Origin: Synchiropus splendidus
Taxonomy: Eukaryota > Chordata > Actinopteri > Syngnathiformes > Callionymidae
DNA length: 64,000 bases
Direction of reading: 5' to 3'
Assembly (NCBI RefSeq): GCF_027744825.2
Contig: NW_026527093.1
Coordinates: 62,001 to 126,000, forward strand
A model generated the notes under the pieces. That model was not told the origin of the DNA, searched no databases, and was given only the letters and a program-made list of their open reading frames with translations. Of the stretch, positions 63,918 to 64,000 are shown in pieces. The translations under genes were made by a program, and so were the position numbers. How positions within the stretch are numbered: position 1 is the first letter of the stretch; each line of letters begins with the position of its first letter.

Positions 63918-64000
63918 GTTTGGCGTTCCGAAACCCACCTTATCTCAGGCTGAAAAGCGTTTTTGTGCATTGTGCCATAACTTTTCAGGGAAGCTTCAGA
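63918..64000 (+). repeat. Partial monomer cut by window end
   Basis: These 83 bases match positions 1-83 of the monomer and have GT at 48-49 and G at 73, so the monomer is of mC or mD-type front half. It pairs with the monomer at 20491 in S1, so S1/S2 colinearity has not ended here. Confidence 0.9.

Larger units (their letters stand above)
1..64000 (+). repeat. 188-bp tandem satellite array filling the window
   Basis: The motif gtttggcgttccgaaaccca recurs every 188 bases from position 1 to the end: at 1, 189, 377, 565 and so on to 63918. I count 340 full monomers and an 83-bp remainder. All are in one orientation and no foreign sequence interrupts them. Monomers differ at only a few positions each. 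This is the form of a homogenised satellite of a eukaryotic chromosome, plausibly centromeric, since the unit is about one nucleosome plus linker. The family is not one I recognise. Because 188 leaves remainder 2 on division by 3, any reading frame changes register with each monomer and soon meets a stop, which argues against coding function. Both array ends lie outside the window. Confidence 0.98.
47375..64000 (+). repeat. Second copy (S2) of the long intra-array segmental duplication
   Basis: S2 is colinear with S1 (1-20573) and still matching when the window ends, so its right end is not seen. It lacks one 3948-bp unit, lacks the three one-base indels S1 carries at 16356-17294, and has private changes such as T46 to G in M263 and A129 in M258. 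By eye there are about ten single-base differences in 16.6 kb, indicating very recent duplication. Assembly redundancy would look similar and cannot be excluded from sequence alone. Confidence 0.9.

Noticed and set aside
1..64000. CRISPR array
   Set aside because: The repeat unit is 188 bp and contiguous. There are no short repeats separated by unique spacers and no cas genes.
1..64000. tRNA or RNA polymerase III promoter, or another RNA gene, within the monomer
   Set aside because: I looked for A-box and B-box style motifs and cloverleaf arms. Only three short unrelated dyads were found, and their pairs break without compensating changes.
1..64000. Bacterial or phage genomic island, or integron-like array
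   Set aside because: There are no genes, no ribosome binding sites and no recombinase. Hundreds of near-identical 188-bp units in one orientation are characteristic of eukaryotic satellite.
1..64000. Naming the satellite after a known family or species
   Set aside because: Monomer length and the HindIII site are shared by unrelated satellites in plants and fish. I do not recognise the sequence, so a name would be a guess. A search of repeat databases with the consensus would decide it.

Overview
The whole window is one uninterrupted head-to-tail satellite DNA array. The repeat unit is 188 bp and about 39% GC. There are 340 complete monomers, then an 83-bp partial copy cut by the window edge. 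All monomers lie in the same orientation. I see no unique sequence, transposon, RNA gene or credible protein-coding gene. The layout fits a large eukaryotic chromosome, most likely a (peri)centromeric or heterochromatic block. Monomers of 150-190 bp are common in plant and animal centromere satellites. I do not recognise the family, and the sequence alone does not tell me whether the host is a plant or an animal.

Numbering: monomer n (M n) starts at 1+188(n-1) for n=1-78, with small offsets after single-base indels (M79 at 14664, M89 at 16545, M92 at 17108, M93 at 17295, M310 at 58090). Within-monomer positions count from the g of gtttggcgttcc. Types are defined by a few diagnostic sites: mA (GT at 48-49, A73, T132, A149, G152, C168); mB (AC, G73, G132, G149, C152, G168); mC (GT, G73, T132, A149, G152, C168); mC' (mC with T177); mD (GT, G73, T132, G149, G152, A168); mE (mA plus A135 and A168); mF (mC plus A113 and T169); mG (AC, A73, mC-like back half); mH (mD plus T80); mI (mC plus A168); mJ (mD plus A151); mK (mA front, mD back); mL (mC front, mB back); mM (mB front, mC back); mB* (mB plus G98).

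Reading the types in order shows a mosaic of higher-order repeats (HORs). 1505-5264 is a tandem 10-mer. 5453-13348 is a tandem 21-mer of 3948 bp. 17671-19174 is a tandem 4-mer. 19927-25190 is a tandem 14-mer, with a displaced copy of part of it at 27635-30266. 30267-32334 is a 6-mer/5-mer pair. 32523-36658 is a tandem 11-mer. 37599-40230 holds a 7-mer spacing. 43991-50382 is an 18-mer spacing. The remaining stretches are irregular mixtures of the same types.

Above this level, 1-20573 recurs colinearly at 47375-64000. The later copy has one 21-mer unit where the first has two, and otherwise I noticed only about ten single-base differences. The array therefore seems to have grown by recent duplication of segments from about 0.75 kb to at least 16 kb. 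Its end-state is a super-period of roughly 43-47 kb, of which the window holds a little over one.

Variation is uneven along the monomer. About 55 bp spanning the monomer junction (179 to 45 of the next copy) is almost invariant, while nearly all variants lie between 46 and 178. That core, three short dyads and a universal HindIII site are the best candidates for functional or structural elements.
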